Below, piece by piece: positions 7,899 to 16,969 of a stretch of DNA of 64,000 bases. Within the stretch, counting starts at the first letter, position 1. Every line of letters begins with the position of its first letter. The notes below the pieces were generated by a model. That model did not search any database. It worked only from the letters and a program-made list of their open reading frames with translations, and was not told where the DNA came from. Source of the stretch: an uncultured Eubacteriales bacterium (GTDB lineage: Bacteria > Bacillota > Clostridia > Peptostreptococcales > Anaerovoracaceae); the NCBI GenBank assembly GCA_900320285.1, contig ONRQ01000003.1, forward strand, positions 1 through 64,000, read 5' to 3'. A program made the position numbers and the translations under genes.

Positions 7899-8849
7899 TT
7901 ATATATTATTCTTATATTTTTTAGGTATGTAATGATTTGATTTGCATAATTCACAGGCTGTTTGTGCTGCTATTTTAGCATTATTGAAGACCAGCTTTAT
8001 ATTTGATTCGAGGCTGTCTCCGCCTGTGATTTCTTTTACTTTTGCCAGCAGGAAAGGTGTTGTTTCTTTTCCTTTTATTCCCAGCTTATTGCATTCATTG
8101 ATTGCTTTTTCTATTGCAGGATTTATAACATCCGGATCCATTGCATATTCTTCTGGAATTGGATTTCCTACCAGGATTCCGCCTTTCATTCCGAGCTCCA
8201 TATGAGTTTTGAAGAAATGTGCGAGTTCTGCAGGTGAATCCACTTTGTAATCTACTTTAAATCCGCTCTTGCTGGTATAGAATGCTGGCATATCTTCTGT
8301 GCCCATTCCTATGACAGGAACTCCTTTTGTTTCAAGATATTCAAGTGTAAGTCCTATGTCGAGAATTGATTTGCATCCTGCGCATACTACCATTACAGGT
8401 GTCTGAGCGAGCTCCTCAAGATCGGCGCTTATATCCATCGTAACTTCTGCTCCTCTGTGAACTCCGCCGATTCCGCCGGTCGCGAATATGTTGATTCCTG
8501 CCATATGAGCTATCATCATGGTAGTTGTTACTGTGCAGGCTCCATCGAGACCTTTGGCGCAAAGCATTGCAAGATCGCGCCTTGATGCTTTTGTAATTTC
8601 AGGACCTTTCTTTCCGAAATATTCAATTTCGTCCGGAGTAAGTCCGGCTTTGAGTCTTCCGCCAATAATCGCTATTGTTGCCGGAGTTGCGCCGTTATCT
8701 CTGATGATCTGCTCAACTGCGAGAGCTGTCTCAACATTCTGCGGATACGGCATTCCATGCGAAATAATTGTGGATTCAAGAGCAACTACAGGCTTGCCGG
8801 CACTGAGCGCTGCTTTTACTTCTTTGCTGATATCCAGATATTTATTCAT
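7899..8849 (-). CDS. psuG: Pseudouridine-5'-phosphate glycosidase
   Basis: The protein has 316 aa, the family length. Motifs include VVALESTIISHGMPYPQN near the N-terminus, PATIAIIGGRLKAGL, the loop ASRRDLAMLCAKGLDGACTVTTTM, and the GGIGGVHRG glycine-rich site. The central Lys and Asp/Glu residues used for Mn-dependent cleavage lie in these blocks. The enzyme splits pseudouridine 5'-phosphate to uracil and ribose 5-phosphate in the cytoplasm. The kinase psuK lies 120 bp upstream on the same strand, giving the complete PsuK-PsuG route for salvaging pseudouridine from RNA turnover. RBS AAGGAGAA lies before the ATG. Confidence 0.95.
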   Translation of the reverse strand: MNKYLDISKEVKAALSAGKPVVALESTIISHGMPYPQNVETALAVEQIIRDNGATPATIAIIGGRLKAGLTPDEIEYFGKKGPEITKASRRDLAMLCAKGLDGACTVTTTMMIAHMAGINIFATGGIGGVHRGAEVTMDISADLEELAQTPVMVVCAGCKSILDIGLTLEYLETKGVPVIGMGTEDMPAFYTSKSGFKVDYKVDSPAELAHFFKTHMELGMKGGILVGNPIPEEYAMDPDVINPAIEKAINECNKLGIKGKETTPFLLAKVKEITGGDSLESNIKLVFNNAKIAAQTACELCKSNHYIPKKYKNNI

Positions 8850-8995
8850 TTAAGTATTCTCCTTCTCTATTTTATTCTTTAATATTCTCTCTTTTTATTA
8901 TTCTTAATATTCACCCTCTCTGTTTTATTATTTAAATATTATTTCTAATATTATCTCTCTTTATTATTCTTAATATTCACCTTCTCTGTATTCTT
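8850..8995. repeat. Degenerate tandem copies of the psuK 3' end
   Basis: The psuK-psuG gap has three decayed copies of a ~45-bp pyrimidine-rich block (TTATTCTTAATATTCACC plus YTCTCTGT). One lies at about 8895-8925, one overlaps the psuK stop at about 8961-8990, and a weaker one lies next to psuG at 8851-8890. It looks like repeated duplication of the psuK gene end. Confidence 0.6.
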
Positions 8996-9950
8996 CTATT
9001 TCACGAACAGTCACATTGTGTTCTTTTATTTTCTTTTTTATGAGTTTATCGCTCATTTCAGGATGTATTGTGGCATCTACTGAAATAGTTGCTGAAGCTG
9101 CGGCGTTTGCAGCTTTGGCAGGTGCGACCAGTCCTTCACCCTCTTCATCTTCATTGAGTGTTGACCAGACTATTGCGGCCATTGCAGAATCGCCCGCGCC
9201 TGTGGTGCATCTTACTGTTACCGGATACCTGTCAACCATTATTGCGTGATCCTTATCTGCGGCTATCATTCCGTGAGGACCCATTGAAATGAATACTCTT
9301 CTGACTCCCTGATTTATAAGGGCGCGGGCTGCTTCGAGACAGTCATACTCGCTCTCTATTATCATGTCGGTCAGAAATTCCGCTTCGAGCAGATTCGGCT
9401 TGAGAGTATCTATTCCATCCAGATGACCTTTGATTTTGTCGGCATGAGAAACAGATACCGTATCCATATAAATAGGAACTTCGCAGATTTCCTTTAGCTT
9501 CAGGATAGACTCCTGCGAAAGATTGCAGTCTGCAACGACAACTGCCGCGGAATTGATAACGTCTTTGATTGATTCCAGATATTCAGGAGTAATATGTTTT
9601 ACTATGTCAACATGTGAAAGAGCCAGCTCCATCTCACCTTTTTCATCATTGATGAAGAGGTAAACCGAGGAGGATCCGCCCGGCACAACAACAGACAGGC
9701 TTGTGTCCATACCTGTGCCTTCACATCTTTTGAGCATCTCCATTCCGAGAGTGTCATCCCCTGCAGCGGTAACAAATTCTACATCAACTCCAAGCATGGT
9801 CAGATTGTGAGCTATGTTTCTGGCAACTCCGCCGTAGCTCATTTTGATTACGCCCGGATTTGAATCTCCCTGGATGAGAGGTTTATAAGGAGTTCCTCCG
9901 ATGTCTATATTGGCTGCCCCGATGACTACCGCGTATTTCTCATCTTCCAT
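8970..9950 (-). CDS. psuK: Pseudouridine kinase (PfkB family)
   Basis: The protein has 326 aa. The N-terminal motif VVIGAANIDIGGTP and the substrate-site loop YGGVARNIAHNLTMLG are followed by the PfkB signature near the end, CTTGAGDSAMAAIVW, whose Asp is the catalytic base. It converts pseudouridine to its 5'-phosphate for PsuG. The PfkB family covers ribokinases and adenosine kinases as well; the adjacent psuG makes pseudouridine the most likely substrate. A weak ribosome binding site (AGGG) precedes the ATG. Confidence 0.85.
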   Translation of the reverse strand: MEDEKYAVVIGAANIDIGGTPYKPLIQGDSNPGVIKMSYGGVARNIAHNLTMLGVDVEFVTAAGDDTLGMEMLKRCEGTGMDTSLSVVVPGGSSSVYLFINDEKGEMELALSHVDIVKHITPEYLESIKDVINSAAVVVADCNLSQESILKLKEICEVPIYMDTVSVSHADKIKGHLDGIDTLKPNLLEAEFLTDMIIESEYDCLEAARALINQGVRRVFISMGPHGMIAADKDHAIMVDRYPVTVRCTTGAGDSAMAAIVWSTLNEDEEGEGLVAPAKAANAAASATISVDATIHPEMSDKLIKKKIKEHNVTVREIEEYREGEY

Positions 9951-10022
9951 ATCGCAAAACCCTATATTTACAGTCTTCTCAGATAAGCTTTCGATTATTG
10001 TCCAATCAACAAATGAAAATCT

Positions 10023-10607
10023 TTAATTATTTTTTGATTGTTCCTTGATGCGCTGCTTCCAGCATTTATGGCACATCGCAGTGTATCTGTCGTTTCCGCC
10101 AAGCACTACCTGGTCGCCTTCTGTGATTATGCGGCCTTTGTCATCAAACCTTGCGTTTACAGTTGCTTTGCGTCCGCACTCGCAGATGGTCTTGATCTCA
10201 GTTATTGAATCTGCGAGCTCCATCAACCTTTGTGCACCAGGGAAGAAGTGTGTCTGAAAATCTGTGCGAAGTCCAAAGCATAGAATTGGAATATCTTTTT
10301 CATCGACAAGCCATCTGAGTCCGTCGATCTGCTCAGGTGTCAGGAACTGCGCCTCATCAGCGATGATAACGTCAAAATCTCCTGCTTCGTGATAAGCCTT
10401 TACGATGTCGTCATCAGGATGGATAACCTGAGCTTTATGCTGGAGGCCTATGCGGCTCCTAATGATGTCGGCTCCGTCGCGCGTGTCAGTGCCCGGTTTA
10501 ATGAGCCAGACTGTCATGCCCTTTTCTTCATAATTGAATTTTGTGGTCAGAGCCTGAGCTGATTTAGAAGAACCCATGGCTCCGTATTTAAAGTAAAGTT
10601 TGGCCAT
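10023..10607 (-). CDS. tdk: Thymidine kinase (type II)
   Basis: The protein has 194 aa. P-loop GAMGSSKSAQAL (residues 9-20), Walker B/catalytic Glu in VIIADEAQF, and a structural zinc site CECG...CHKC near the C-terminus are all visible. The lasso-like substrate loop lies around DDKGRIITEGDQVVLGGNDRYTAMC. It phosphorylates thymidine (and deoxyuridine) with ATP. It lies just upstream of psuK-psuG (72 bp), so the three may form one salvage operon. RBS GGAGGTG lies before the ATG. Confidence 0.95.
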   Translation of the reverse strand: MAKLYFKYGAMGSSKSAQALTTKFNYEEKGMTVWLIKPGTDTRDGADIIRSRIGLQHKAQVIHPDDDIVKAYHEAGDFDVIIADEAQFLTPEQIDGLRWLVDEKDIPILCFGLRTDFQTHFFPGAQRLMELADSITEIKTICECGRKATVNARFDDKGRIITEGDQVVLGGNDRYTAMCHKCWKQRIKEQSKNN

Positions 10608-10623
10608 ATCGCACCTCCGTGAA

Positions 10624-10842
10624 AGAGTGTTGGAAAAATGCTCCTATGATGCAATTTTTTAATTTAAAAGAGCGTTGGAAAAATGCTCTCAATGATGTAT
10701 TTTTTAATTTAAAAGAGCGTTAGAAGAATGCTCTCAATGATGCAATTCTTTTAATTAAAAAGAGCGTTGGAAAAATGCTCTCAATGATGCATTTTTTAAT
10801 TTAAAAGAGCGTTAGAAAAATGCTCTTATGATGCAATTGAAA
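10624..10842. repeat. Five tandem 45-bp hairpin repeats upstream of tdk
   Basis: Units begin at 10624, 10669, 10714, 10761 and 10806 (spacing 45, 45, 47, 45). Each has AGAGCGTT-(G/A)GAAAAAT-GCTCT, a 5-bp stem AGAGC/GCTCT, followed by ATGATGCATTTTTTAATTTAA. On either strand each unit is a hairpin plus a T- or A-run, so the array could act as stacked weak terminators or as DNA binding sites. It starts 17 bp from the tdk start codon, i.e. in its promoter/leader region. Confidence 0.85.
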
Positions 10843-11509
10843 ACAACAGTTGACTGAATTAAAAAGTCTCATTTTTTAAGGAGTAATGTCCGCTGATTCA
10901 ATTGAAAAACGTAAACAATTAGATTTTTTCCACAACATAATTATACATCCTAATAATACAATAAAACCTAAATCGTAAGAAAAGGAGTTTCTGAAAAAAT
11001 TCTACACAATTGGGATTTTTTGGGCTTATTTGTAGAAAAATATTCCTTATCTCTTTCTATGCATAATTATTAGACGGTTAATAACCTTAATTCATCATTT
11101 ATCGTAAAGTCTTTTGGTTAACAAATAGGCAGATTTGATATATCCACATTAATTCACAGTCCATCATAGCTGAAAAGGTCATTTTTGAGATTGGTTTTTC
11201 TACATAATCGTCATTATTTGGGCGATTTTTCAGAAAAAAATATTGAACTCCTTTTTTAGCCTGAAATATGGCTAAATCTTATGCATTATTGTGGTTATTT
11301 ATTTTTTTGGAGCCACACGGCATTTTTCCTCCTTACTATAAGCTATAAGGCAGTGAGGATGAGTTTACGATTACTTAGTGTATACGGGTTATCTTAAACA
11401 GATAAGGAAGGATATACGACGATCTAAAGGAAGGATATATGACAATCTACAGGAAGGATATAAGGCAATTTAAAGTCAACGTTTATAGTCTTTTGAGAAT
11501 TGTATTGTT
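10843..11509. other. AT-rich non-coding gap with short repeats
   Basis: About 670 bp with no credible gene. 10977-11050 and the reverse complement of about 11200-11265 share blocks (AAAGGAGTT, CTGAAAAA, TGTAGAAAAA), suggesting imperfect inverted ends of a ~290-bp decayed element. At 11404-11472 three 23-bp units AAGGAAGGATATA-YGAC-RATCTA repeat (starts 11404, 11427, 11450). No tRNA or riboswitch was recognised. Confidence 0.45.
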
Positions 11510-11535
11510 AACCTGATGCTTCAGGTTTTTTTTTA
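11510..11535 (+). terminator. Intrinsic terminator ahead of the BMP transporter
   Basis: AACCTGA-TGCT-TCAGGTT (11510-11527) followed by a run of T residues. There is no gene just upstream on this strand, so it ends either a small untranslated transcript from the 10.8-11.5 kb gap or read-through. Confidence 0.7.
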
Positions 11536-11541
11536 AAGATA

Positions 11542-11570
11542 TTTAGTTTTTAAATCCGTTATACTATAAT
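11542..11570 (+). promoter_or_regulatory. Promoter of the BMP transporter gene
   Basis: TATAAT at 11565-11570, overlapped by TATACT at 11560-11565, lies about 65 bp ahead of the ATG at 11637. The -35 (TTTAGT) is poor. The short leader contains TCCGT...ACGGA (11573-11592), a small stem. Confidence 0.55.
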
Positions 11571-11636
11571 TACTCCGTAGGGATCGACGGATTCCAATAT
11601 CTTATTATCACTCTAAAGTACTTTAGGAGGATTGTA

Positions 11637-12773
11637 ATGAAGAAATTTCTTGTTTTACTCCTCGCAGCTCTGATGGTATTCTCATTTGCAGCTTGCGGGG
11701 GCGGCGGTGGCGGCGGCGAAGAAGCTGCAGATGATGGCGCAATGAAGGTAGCTATGGTTACTGACTATGGTGACATCACTGACCAGTCCTTCAACCAGAC
11801 CACTTATGAGGCATGCAAGGCTTTCTGTGAGGAGAATGGTATCGACTTCACATATAAGAAACCTGCATCCGATTCAACAGCTGACCGTGTTTCTTCAATC
11901 GAAGAAGCTATCGAGGAAGGCTATGGCGTAATCGTAATGCCTGGTTACGCATTTGCGGACGCTATCTATGAGGTAGCTCCACTCTATCCGGACACAAAGT
12001 TCGTAGCACTCGACGTAAGTGAAGGCGACCTCACTGCATACGGCGAGAGAGAATTCGACGGACCTAACGTATTCAGCGCTGTTTACCAGGAAGAGCTCGC
12101 AGGCTACATGGCTGGTTACGCAGCAGTTAAGCTGGGATACACAAAGCTCGGATTCCTCGGCGGAATGGCAGTTCCTGCAGTTCAGAGATATGGCCATGGA
12201 TTCGTTCAGGGCGCTGACGCTGCAGCAGGAGAGGCTGGCGTTGACGGCGTAGAGATCAAGTACGTATACGGCGGACAGTTCTTCGGCGATGCTGATATCA
12301 CAGCTGCTATGGACACATGGTACAGCCAGGGAACAGAGTGCGTATTCGCTTGCGGCGGCGGAATCTACACATCCGCAGCTGAGGCTGCTGCTAAGGTTGG
12401 CGGCAAGGTCATCGGCGTTGACGTAGACCAGGCCGGAATCATCGACGGAGCATATGGCGAAGGCATGACAGTTACATCCGCTATGAAGGGTCTCGGAGCA
12501 ACAGTTAACACTCTGCTCGGAGCTATCAAGGATGGCAACTGGGATGAGTATGCAGGACAGATCAAGAACCTCGGTCTCGTTTCCGAGACACCTGCTGACA
12601 ACTACGTACAGCTTCCGGAATCCACACAGTGGGCTGACGGATTCCAGCAGGCTGACTACGAGCAGCTCGTTAAGGAGCTCTTCAGCGGCGAGAGAACAGT
12701 TTCTGCTGACACAGAAAAGATCCCTGCAGTTTCGAACATCAAGGTTGATGATCAGGGAGCTATCAAGGGCTAA
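11637..12773 (+). CDS. BMP-family nucleoside ABC transporter substrate-binding lipoprotein
   Basis: The protein has 378 aa. A type II signal peptide ends with lipobox FAAC (Cys near residue 20), then a Gly-rich spacer. The mature domain starts KVAMVTDYGDITDQSFNQTTYEAC, the BMP/PnrA signature (GxxxDxSFNQ), and includes YGVIVMPGYAFADAIYEVAPLYPDTKFVALD. BMP proteins bind nucleosides at the outer membrane face of the cytoplasmic membrane. The ATPase and two permeases follow, making a complete system. RBS TAGGAGG lies 7 bp before the ATG. Its own terminator separates it from the ATPase, which allows the binding protein to be made in excess. Confidence 0.92.
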   Translation: MKKFLVLLLAALMVFSFAACGGGGGGGEEAADDGAMKVAMVTDYGDITDQSFNQTTYEACKAFCEENGIDFTYKKPASDSTADRVSSIEEAIEEGYGVIVMPGYAFADAIYEVAPLYPDTKFVALDVSEGDLTAYGEREFDGPNVFSAVYQEELAGYMAGYAAVKLGYTKLGFLGGMAVPAVQRYGHGFVQGADAAAGEAGVDGVEIKYVYGGQFFGDADITAAMDTWYSQGTECVFACGGGIYTSAAEAAAKVGGKVIGVDVDQAGIIDGAYGEGMTVTSAMKGLGATVNTLLGAIKDGNWDEYAGQIKNLGLVSETPADNYVQLPESTQWADGFQQADYEQLVKELFSGERTVSADTEKIPAVSNIKVDDQGAIKG

Positions 12774-12800
12774 TGCAAGGCTCTGATACAGGTCAATAAA

Positions 12801-12829
12801 AGGCGGTTCCGGACGGAACCGTCTTTTTT
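12801..12829 (+). terminator. Terminator after the BMP lipoprotein
   Basis: GCGGTTCC-GGAC-GGAACCGT followed by CTTTTTTC. Confidence 0.85.
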
Positions 12830-12909
12830 CTGTACTCTTTTATAGCGAAAGATAGTATAATTATTATGTATATTGTCACTTAGGTAGAAAGACGGAGGAA
12901 TACGGGATT

Positions 12910-14508
12910 ATGGATGCACCTTATGCCATAGAAATGGTGAACATCACCAAACGGTTCCCCGGCATCATAGCGAATGATAACATTACGCTGCAGCTGAAGA
13001 GAGGCGAGATACACGCCTTGCTTGGTGAAAACGGTGCCGGTAAATCGACCCTCATGTCTGTCCTATTCGGTCTGTATCAGGCTGAAGAAGGCGTAATCAA
13101 AAAGGACGGGAAAGAGGTAAAAATCAACAATCCTAACGATGCCAACGACCTGGGCATCGGAATGGTACACCAGCACTTTAAACTAGTTCAGTGCTTTACC
13201 GTACTCGAGAACATCATCCTCGGAGTTGAGTCTACAAAGAACGGAATACTCCAGATGGACGAGGCCAGAGCAAAGGTAAAGGCACTTTCCGAAAAATACG
13301 GACTGCAGGTCGATCCGGACGCCAAGATCGAAGACATTACTGTAGGAATGCAGCAGAGAACTGAGATCCTCAAGATGCTCTTCAGGGACAATGAGATCCT
13401 CATCTTCGACGAGCCTACTGCCGTACTTACGCCGCAGGAGATCGAAGAGCTTATGGAGATCATGAAGAACCTCAGAGCTGAGGGAAAATCCATTCTGTTT
13501 ATCACTCATAAACTGAATGAGATCAAGGCTGTTGCTGACAGAGTAACGGTTCTCCGCCGTGGTAAGTACATCGGAACTGTAGATGTTGCGAATACTTCGA
13601 AAGAAGAGATGAGCCGCATGATGGTAGGCCGTGATGTAAACATGGTGGTCGACAAGACGCCTGCAAAACCGAAGGATGTCATACTCAAGGTCGAGAACAT
13701 GACAGTCGCTTCCAAGATGCACTCCAACAACGCTGTTAAGAACGTAAGCTTCGAAGTCCATGAAGGCGAGATCGTCTGTATCGCGGGTATCGACGGCAAC
13801 GGCCAGACAGAGTTCGTATACGGACTCACCGGAATGGAGCCTCTCGTAGACGGCAAGATCACTCTTTGCGGTGAAGACATCACAAAGGAATCGATCCGTA
13901 AGAGAAGCAAACTTCTGAGCCACATCCCTGAGGACAGACATAAACACGGACTCGTTCTTGACTATCCTCTCGAGTACAACATGGTACTCCAGAGATATTA
14001 TCAGCCTGAGTTCACATCGAAGGCAGGTTTCCTCAAGAGAGGTGAGATCCGCGCTTACTCAGAGAGACTCGAGAAGGAATTCGACGTCAGATCCGGACAG
14101 GGTCCTATCACGATCGCAAGAGCGATGTCCGGCGGTAACCAGCAGAAAGCTATTATCGCCCGTGAGGTAGATAAGGATCACAAGCTGCTCGTTGCGGTAC
14201 AGCCTACAAGAGGTCTCGACGTAGGAGCTATCGAGGGTGTTCACAAACAGCTGATCGCTGAGAGAGATGAAGGCAGAGCGGTTCTGCTTATCTCACTCGA
14301 GCTCGAAGAGGTTATGAACGTACCTGACAGGATCCTCGTTATGTACGAAGGCGAGATCGTCGGCGAACTCGATCCTAAGAAGACTACAGTCGAGGAACTC
14401 GGTCTCTACATGGCCGGCGCCAAGAGGAACGTTACGATCGATGCCAATACGGCAGAGATCGAGCCGTCAGAAGTCGTTGATACAGCAGCAAGGAAGGAGG
14501 AAGCGTGA
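12910..14508 (+). CDS. Nucleoside ABC transporter ATPase (two NBDs)
   Basis: The protein has 532 aa with two fused nucleotide-binding domains. NBD1: Walker A GENGAGKST, signature-like VGMQQRTEI, Walker B ILIFDEPTAVL. NBD2: GIDGNGQTE replaces Walker A (Lys missing), signature SGGNQQKAI, and VAVQPTRGLD in place of Walker B. This degenerate second half is normal for the sugar/nucleoside CUT2/BMP class (RbsA, NupO type). It drives import through the two downstream permeases. Its stop overlaps the permease start by one base, so the three genes are translationally coupled. Confidence 0.92.
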   Translation: MDAPYAIEMVNITKRFPGIIANDNITLQLKRGEIHALLGENGAGKSTLMSVLFGLYQAEEGVIKKDGKEVKINNPNDANDLGIGMVHQHFKLVQCFTVLENIILGVESTKNGILQMDEARAKVKALSEKYGLQVDPDAKIEDITVGMQQRTEILKMLFRDNEILIFDEPTAVLTPQEIEELMEIMKNLRAEGKSILFITHKLNEIKAVADRVTVLRRGKYIGTVDVANTSKEEMSRMMVGRDVNMVVDKTPAKPKDVILKVENMTVASKMHSNNAVKNVSFEVHEGEIVCIAGIDGNGQTEFVYGLTGMEPLVDGKITLCGEDITKESIRKRSKLLSHIPEDRHKHGLVLDYPLEYNMVLQRYYQPEFTSKAGFLKRGEIRAYSERLEKEFDVRSGQGPITIARAMSGGNQQKAIIAREVDKDHKLLVAVQPTRGLDVGAIEGVHKQLIAERDEGRAVLLISLELEEVMNVPDRILVMYEGEIVGELDPKKTTVEELGLYMAGAKRNVTIDANTAEIEPSEVVDTAARKEEA

Positions 14509-15671
14509 TGAAAGAGAAGAAAAGCTTACTTAAAAATCCGTCCTTCCAGTCGATACTGACATCGCTGATCTGTATCGTACTCGGTCTGTTCATCGGATTC
14601 ATCGTACTTCTCATGATCAATCCGGCAGGCGCAGGTGTAGCAATCAAGACGATCCTGCTCAACTTCCTGACACGTGCTTCCGCAGCAGCTCAGATGAAGG
14701 CTCTCGGTAACACGCTTGCCAAGACAGCACCGCTCCTGATGTGCGCGCTTTCAATCTGCTTCTGCTACAAGGTCGGACTGTTCAACATCGGAGCTCCGGG
14801 TCAGTATGAGGCAGGAGCCTGCATAGGACTCTATGCAGCTCTTGCATGGCACTGCAACTGGGTCATCTGCCTGCTGCTCGCTGCAATCGCAGGAGCTGTC
14901 GTCGGATCAATTTCCGGAGCACTCAAGGCTTACAGAAACGTAAACGAGGTTATCTCGGGCATCATGCTCAACTGGATCATGCTTTACCTGACCAACATGG
15001 TGCTCTCCGGCAAGAAGGTTAAAGACCCTGCCAGCCCGTACACAATCAAACTGGCTTCAGGCAACAAGAGTGCGCTGATCCCTACAGCAGGACTCAACAA
15101 GCTCTTTGCTAACAACACAACGGTTACGATAGCGATCCCGCTCGCGATCCTCTTCGCGATACTCATCTGGATGATCCTGTCGAAAACCAAATTCGGCTAC
15201 GAACTGCGTGCTACAGGTTTCAACAAGGAAGCTGCAAAGTATGCCGGAATGAAAGAAAAACAGAATATTATCGTAACACTGGCTATCGGCGGAGCGCTCG
15301 CCGGAATCGGTGCTGCATTCCTCTTCCTCACAGGATATCAGGAATGGTCAACAACCCAGACATCCGTACCGGGCATGGGATTCAACGGAATCGCTGCTAC
15401 ATTCCTTGGCGGACTCCATCCGATCGGGACGATCTTCGCATCGTTCTTCATCCAGTCCATCACGGACGGCGGCGCACTTATCAACAAGTCGGTATATCCT
15501 TCGCAGATCTCTGACCTGATCTCCTCGATCATCATCTACCTCTGCGGATTCGTACTGTTCTTCAAGTTTGCTATCAACAACTGGATCAGCAAGAAAGACA
15601 AGGGCGGCCCGAACGTTAATGACGTGCCTGTCAAAGATGACGCTGCAAAAGCGGAAGGAGGTGAGAAGTAA
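14508..15671 (+). CDS. Nucleoside ABC transporter permease 1
   Basis: The protein has 387 aa from the ATG at 14508 (AAGGAGG at 14493-14499; a GTG at 14505 is the alternative). About ten hydrophobic segments are seen. The BPD_transp_2 region YKVGLFNIGAPGQYEAGAC and GISGALKAYRNVNEVISGIMLNWIMLYL is typical of NupP-type permeases. The C-terminal tail is charged (NDVPVKDDAAKAEGGEK). The stop overlaps the next ATG in TAATG. Confidence 0.9.
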   Translation: MKEKKSLLKNPSFQSILTSLICIVLGLFIGFIVLLMINPAGAGVAIKTILLNFLTRASAAAQMKALGNTLAKTAPLLMCALSICFCYKVGLFNIGAPGQYEAGACIGLYAALAWHCNWVICLLLAAIAGAVVGSISGALKAYRNVNEVISGIMLNWIMLYLTNMVLSGKKVKDPASPYTIKLASGNKSALIPTAGLNKLFANNTTVTIAIPLAILFAILIWMILSKTKFGYELRATGFNKEAAKYAGMKEKQNIIVTLAIGGALAGIGAAFLFLTGYQEWSTTQTSVPGMGFNGIAATFLGGLHPIGTIFASFFIQSITDGGALINKSVYPSQISDLISSIIIYLCGFVLFFKFAINNWISKKDKGGPNVNDVPVKDDAAKAEGGEK

Positions 15672-16612
15672 TGGTACTGTTACTGCAATACACTATTATA
15701 TTCGCCTCGGTACTTTGCCTCGTGGCACTCGGAGGATGCTTCTCAGAGCATTCAGGCGTTATCAACCTGGGTCTTGAAGGAATCATGGTAATGGGAGCTC
15801 TCGGCGGAGCTGTAACGATGTTCCTGCTTCCTGCCGGCTCAGCAAAGATCGTTATCGTACTTGCGACAACTCTCGCTGCAATACTTGTAGGTATGCTCTT
15901 CTCCTGCCTGCTGGCAGTTGCGTGCATCAACTTCAAGGCTGACCAGACCCTTATCGGTACTGCGATGAACCTGCTGGCTACAGCTGCTGCAACGGTATTC
16001 GTAAGAGCGATGAACACATCGATCAACCCGGATAACGTTTCGACATCGATCCAGTACATCCAGCCGAAGAAAGCATTCCTGAAATACTTCGGAAAGTTTG
16101 AGTTCAACTGGTTCATGTTAATGGCAGTCATACTGCTGATCGTATCGTACATAGTTCTCTACAAGACCAGATTCGGTCTGAGACTCATGGCCTGCGGTGA
16201 GAACCCACAGGCTGCTGACTCGGTAGGTATCAACGTATACAAGATGCGCTGGGCAGGCGTACTCATCTCGGGCTTCCTCGGCGGACTCGGCGGAATCGTG
16301 TATATCACGGCCGGCGTATCCGAGTGGAAATTCGAAATGGGCGTCGCGGGCTTCGGCTTCCTGGCTCTGGCTGTAATGATCTTCGGTCAGTGGAAACCGA
16401 CCAACATCGCGCTCGCTGCACTGCTGTTCGGACTCTTCAGAGCTCTGTCCAACGTATATACAGGAATCCCGTTCCTGGCTGCGATGAACATCCCGAGTAC
16501 GGTATACAACATGCTGCCTTACATCATCTCGCTCATCGTTCTTGCATTCACATCCAAGAACTCCAGAGCGCCGAAGGCAGAAGGAATACCTTACGACAAG
16601 GGCATGCGTTAA
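15671..16612 (+). CDS. Nucleoside ABC transporter permease 2
   Basis: The protein has 313 aa with about nine hydrophobic segments. The motif GGCFSEHSGVINLGLEGIMVMGALGGA is the hallmark of the second permease in BMP systems (NupQ type). RBS GGAGGTGAG overlaps the end of permease 1. It is the last gene of the transporter operon, followed by a strong terminator. Confidence 0.9.
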   Translation: MVLLLQYTIIFASVLCLVALGGCFSEHSGVINLGLEGIMVMGALGGAVTMFLLPAGSAKIVIVLATTLAAILVGMLFSCLLAVACINFKADQTLIGTAMNLLATAAATVFVRAMNTSINPDNVSTSIQYIQPKKAFLKYFGKFEFNWFMLMAVILLIVSYIVLYKTRFGLRLMACGENPQAADSVGINVYKMRWAGVLISGFLGGLGGIVYITAGVSEWKFEMGVAGFGFLALAVMIFGQWKPTNIALAALLFGLFRALSNVYTGIPFLAAMNIPSTVYNMLPYIISLIVLAFTSKNSRAPKAEGIPYDKGMR

Positions 16613-16627
16613 ATCATGTTATAGGAC

Positions 16628-16656
16628 AAAAGCGGAAGCTGCGGCTTCCGCTTTTT
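16628..16656 (+). terminator. Terminator of the nucleoside transporter operon
   Basis: AAAGCGGAAGC-TGC-GGCTTCCGCTTTTT, with the A-run and T-run extending the stem. Confidence 0.9.
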
Positions 16657-16661
16657 ATATT

Positions 16662-16820
16662 GCGCCCGCATCTTACCCGGATGTCTCCCTCGCGGAATAG
16701 ATTGCGGGTGTCTGGCGAAAGATAGGAAAGCTTAAGGGCTGTGACGTAGAAGCATGCGGCCTTTATTGCTGCGATGAAACACCGCAACTCCGCTCAGGAG
16801 CACATCCGGCGTGCGGGCGC
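16662..16820 (+). repeat. Structured ~165-nt repeat, copy C
   Basis: Outer arms GCGCCCGCA (16662-16670) and TGCGGGCGC (16812-16820). The core AAGCTTAAGGGC lies at 16728-16739, again followed by TGTGA and AAGCATGCGG, and ACATCCGGCGTGC precedes the closing arm as in copy B. Stem sequences differ from copy B while pairing is kept (GGGCGCA/TGCGCCC versus GCGCCCGCA/TGCGGGCGC). That is the pattern expected of a conserved fold. Confidence 0.75.
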
Positions 16821-16859
16821 TATAAAGACAAGCGTTATTGCCGGCTTGCTCCTTATTTC

Positions 16860-16876
16860 TTGTTAAAGGATAACAA
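16860..16876 (+). promoter_or_regulatory. Possible operator upstream of deoC
   Basis: Palindrome TTGTTA-AAGGA-TAACAA lies 94 bp ahead of deoC, 18 bp upstream of a TATACT (16895-16900) that may be the -10. A DeoR- or LacI-type repressor could bind here; no regulator gene is in the window. Confidence 0.4.
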
Positions 16877-16969
16877 TCTATATTTGTTTCGTAGTATACT
16901 TATGTTGTAAAAATATGCTTTATCAGCAGGTATTGGAATAGAGCCTGGTTCAGGCAAAGGAGCTCAGAT

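Noticed and set aside
11560..11636. Purine riboswitch ahead of the BMP transporter
   Set aside because: Transporters of this kind often have one, but the leader is only about 60 nt and lacks the conserved junction sequences.
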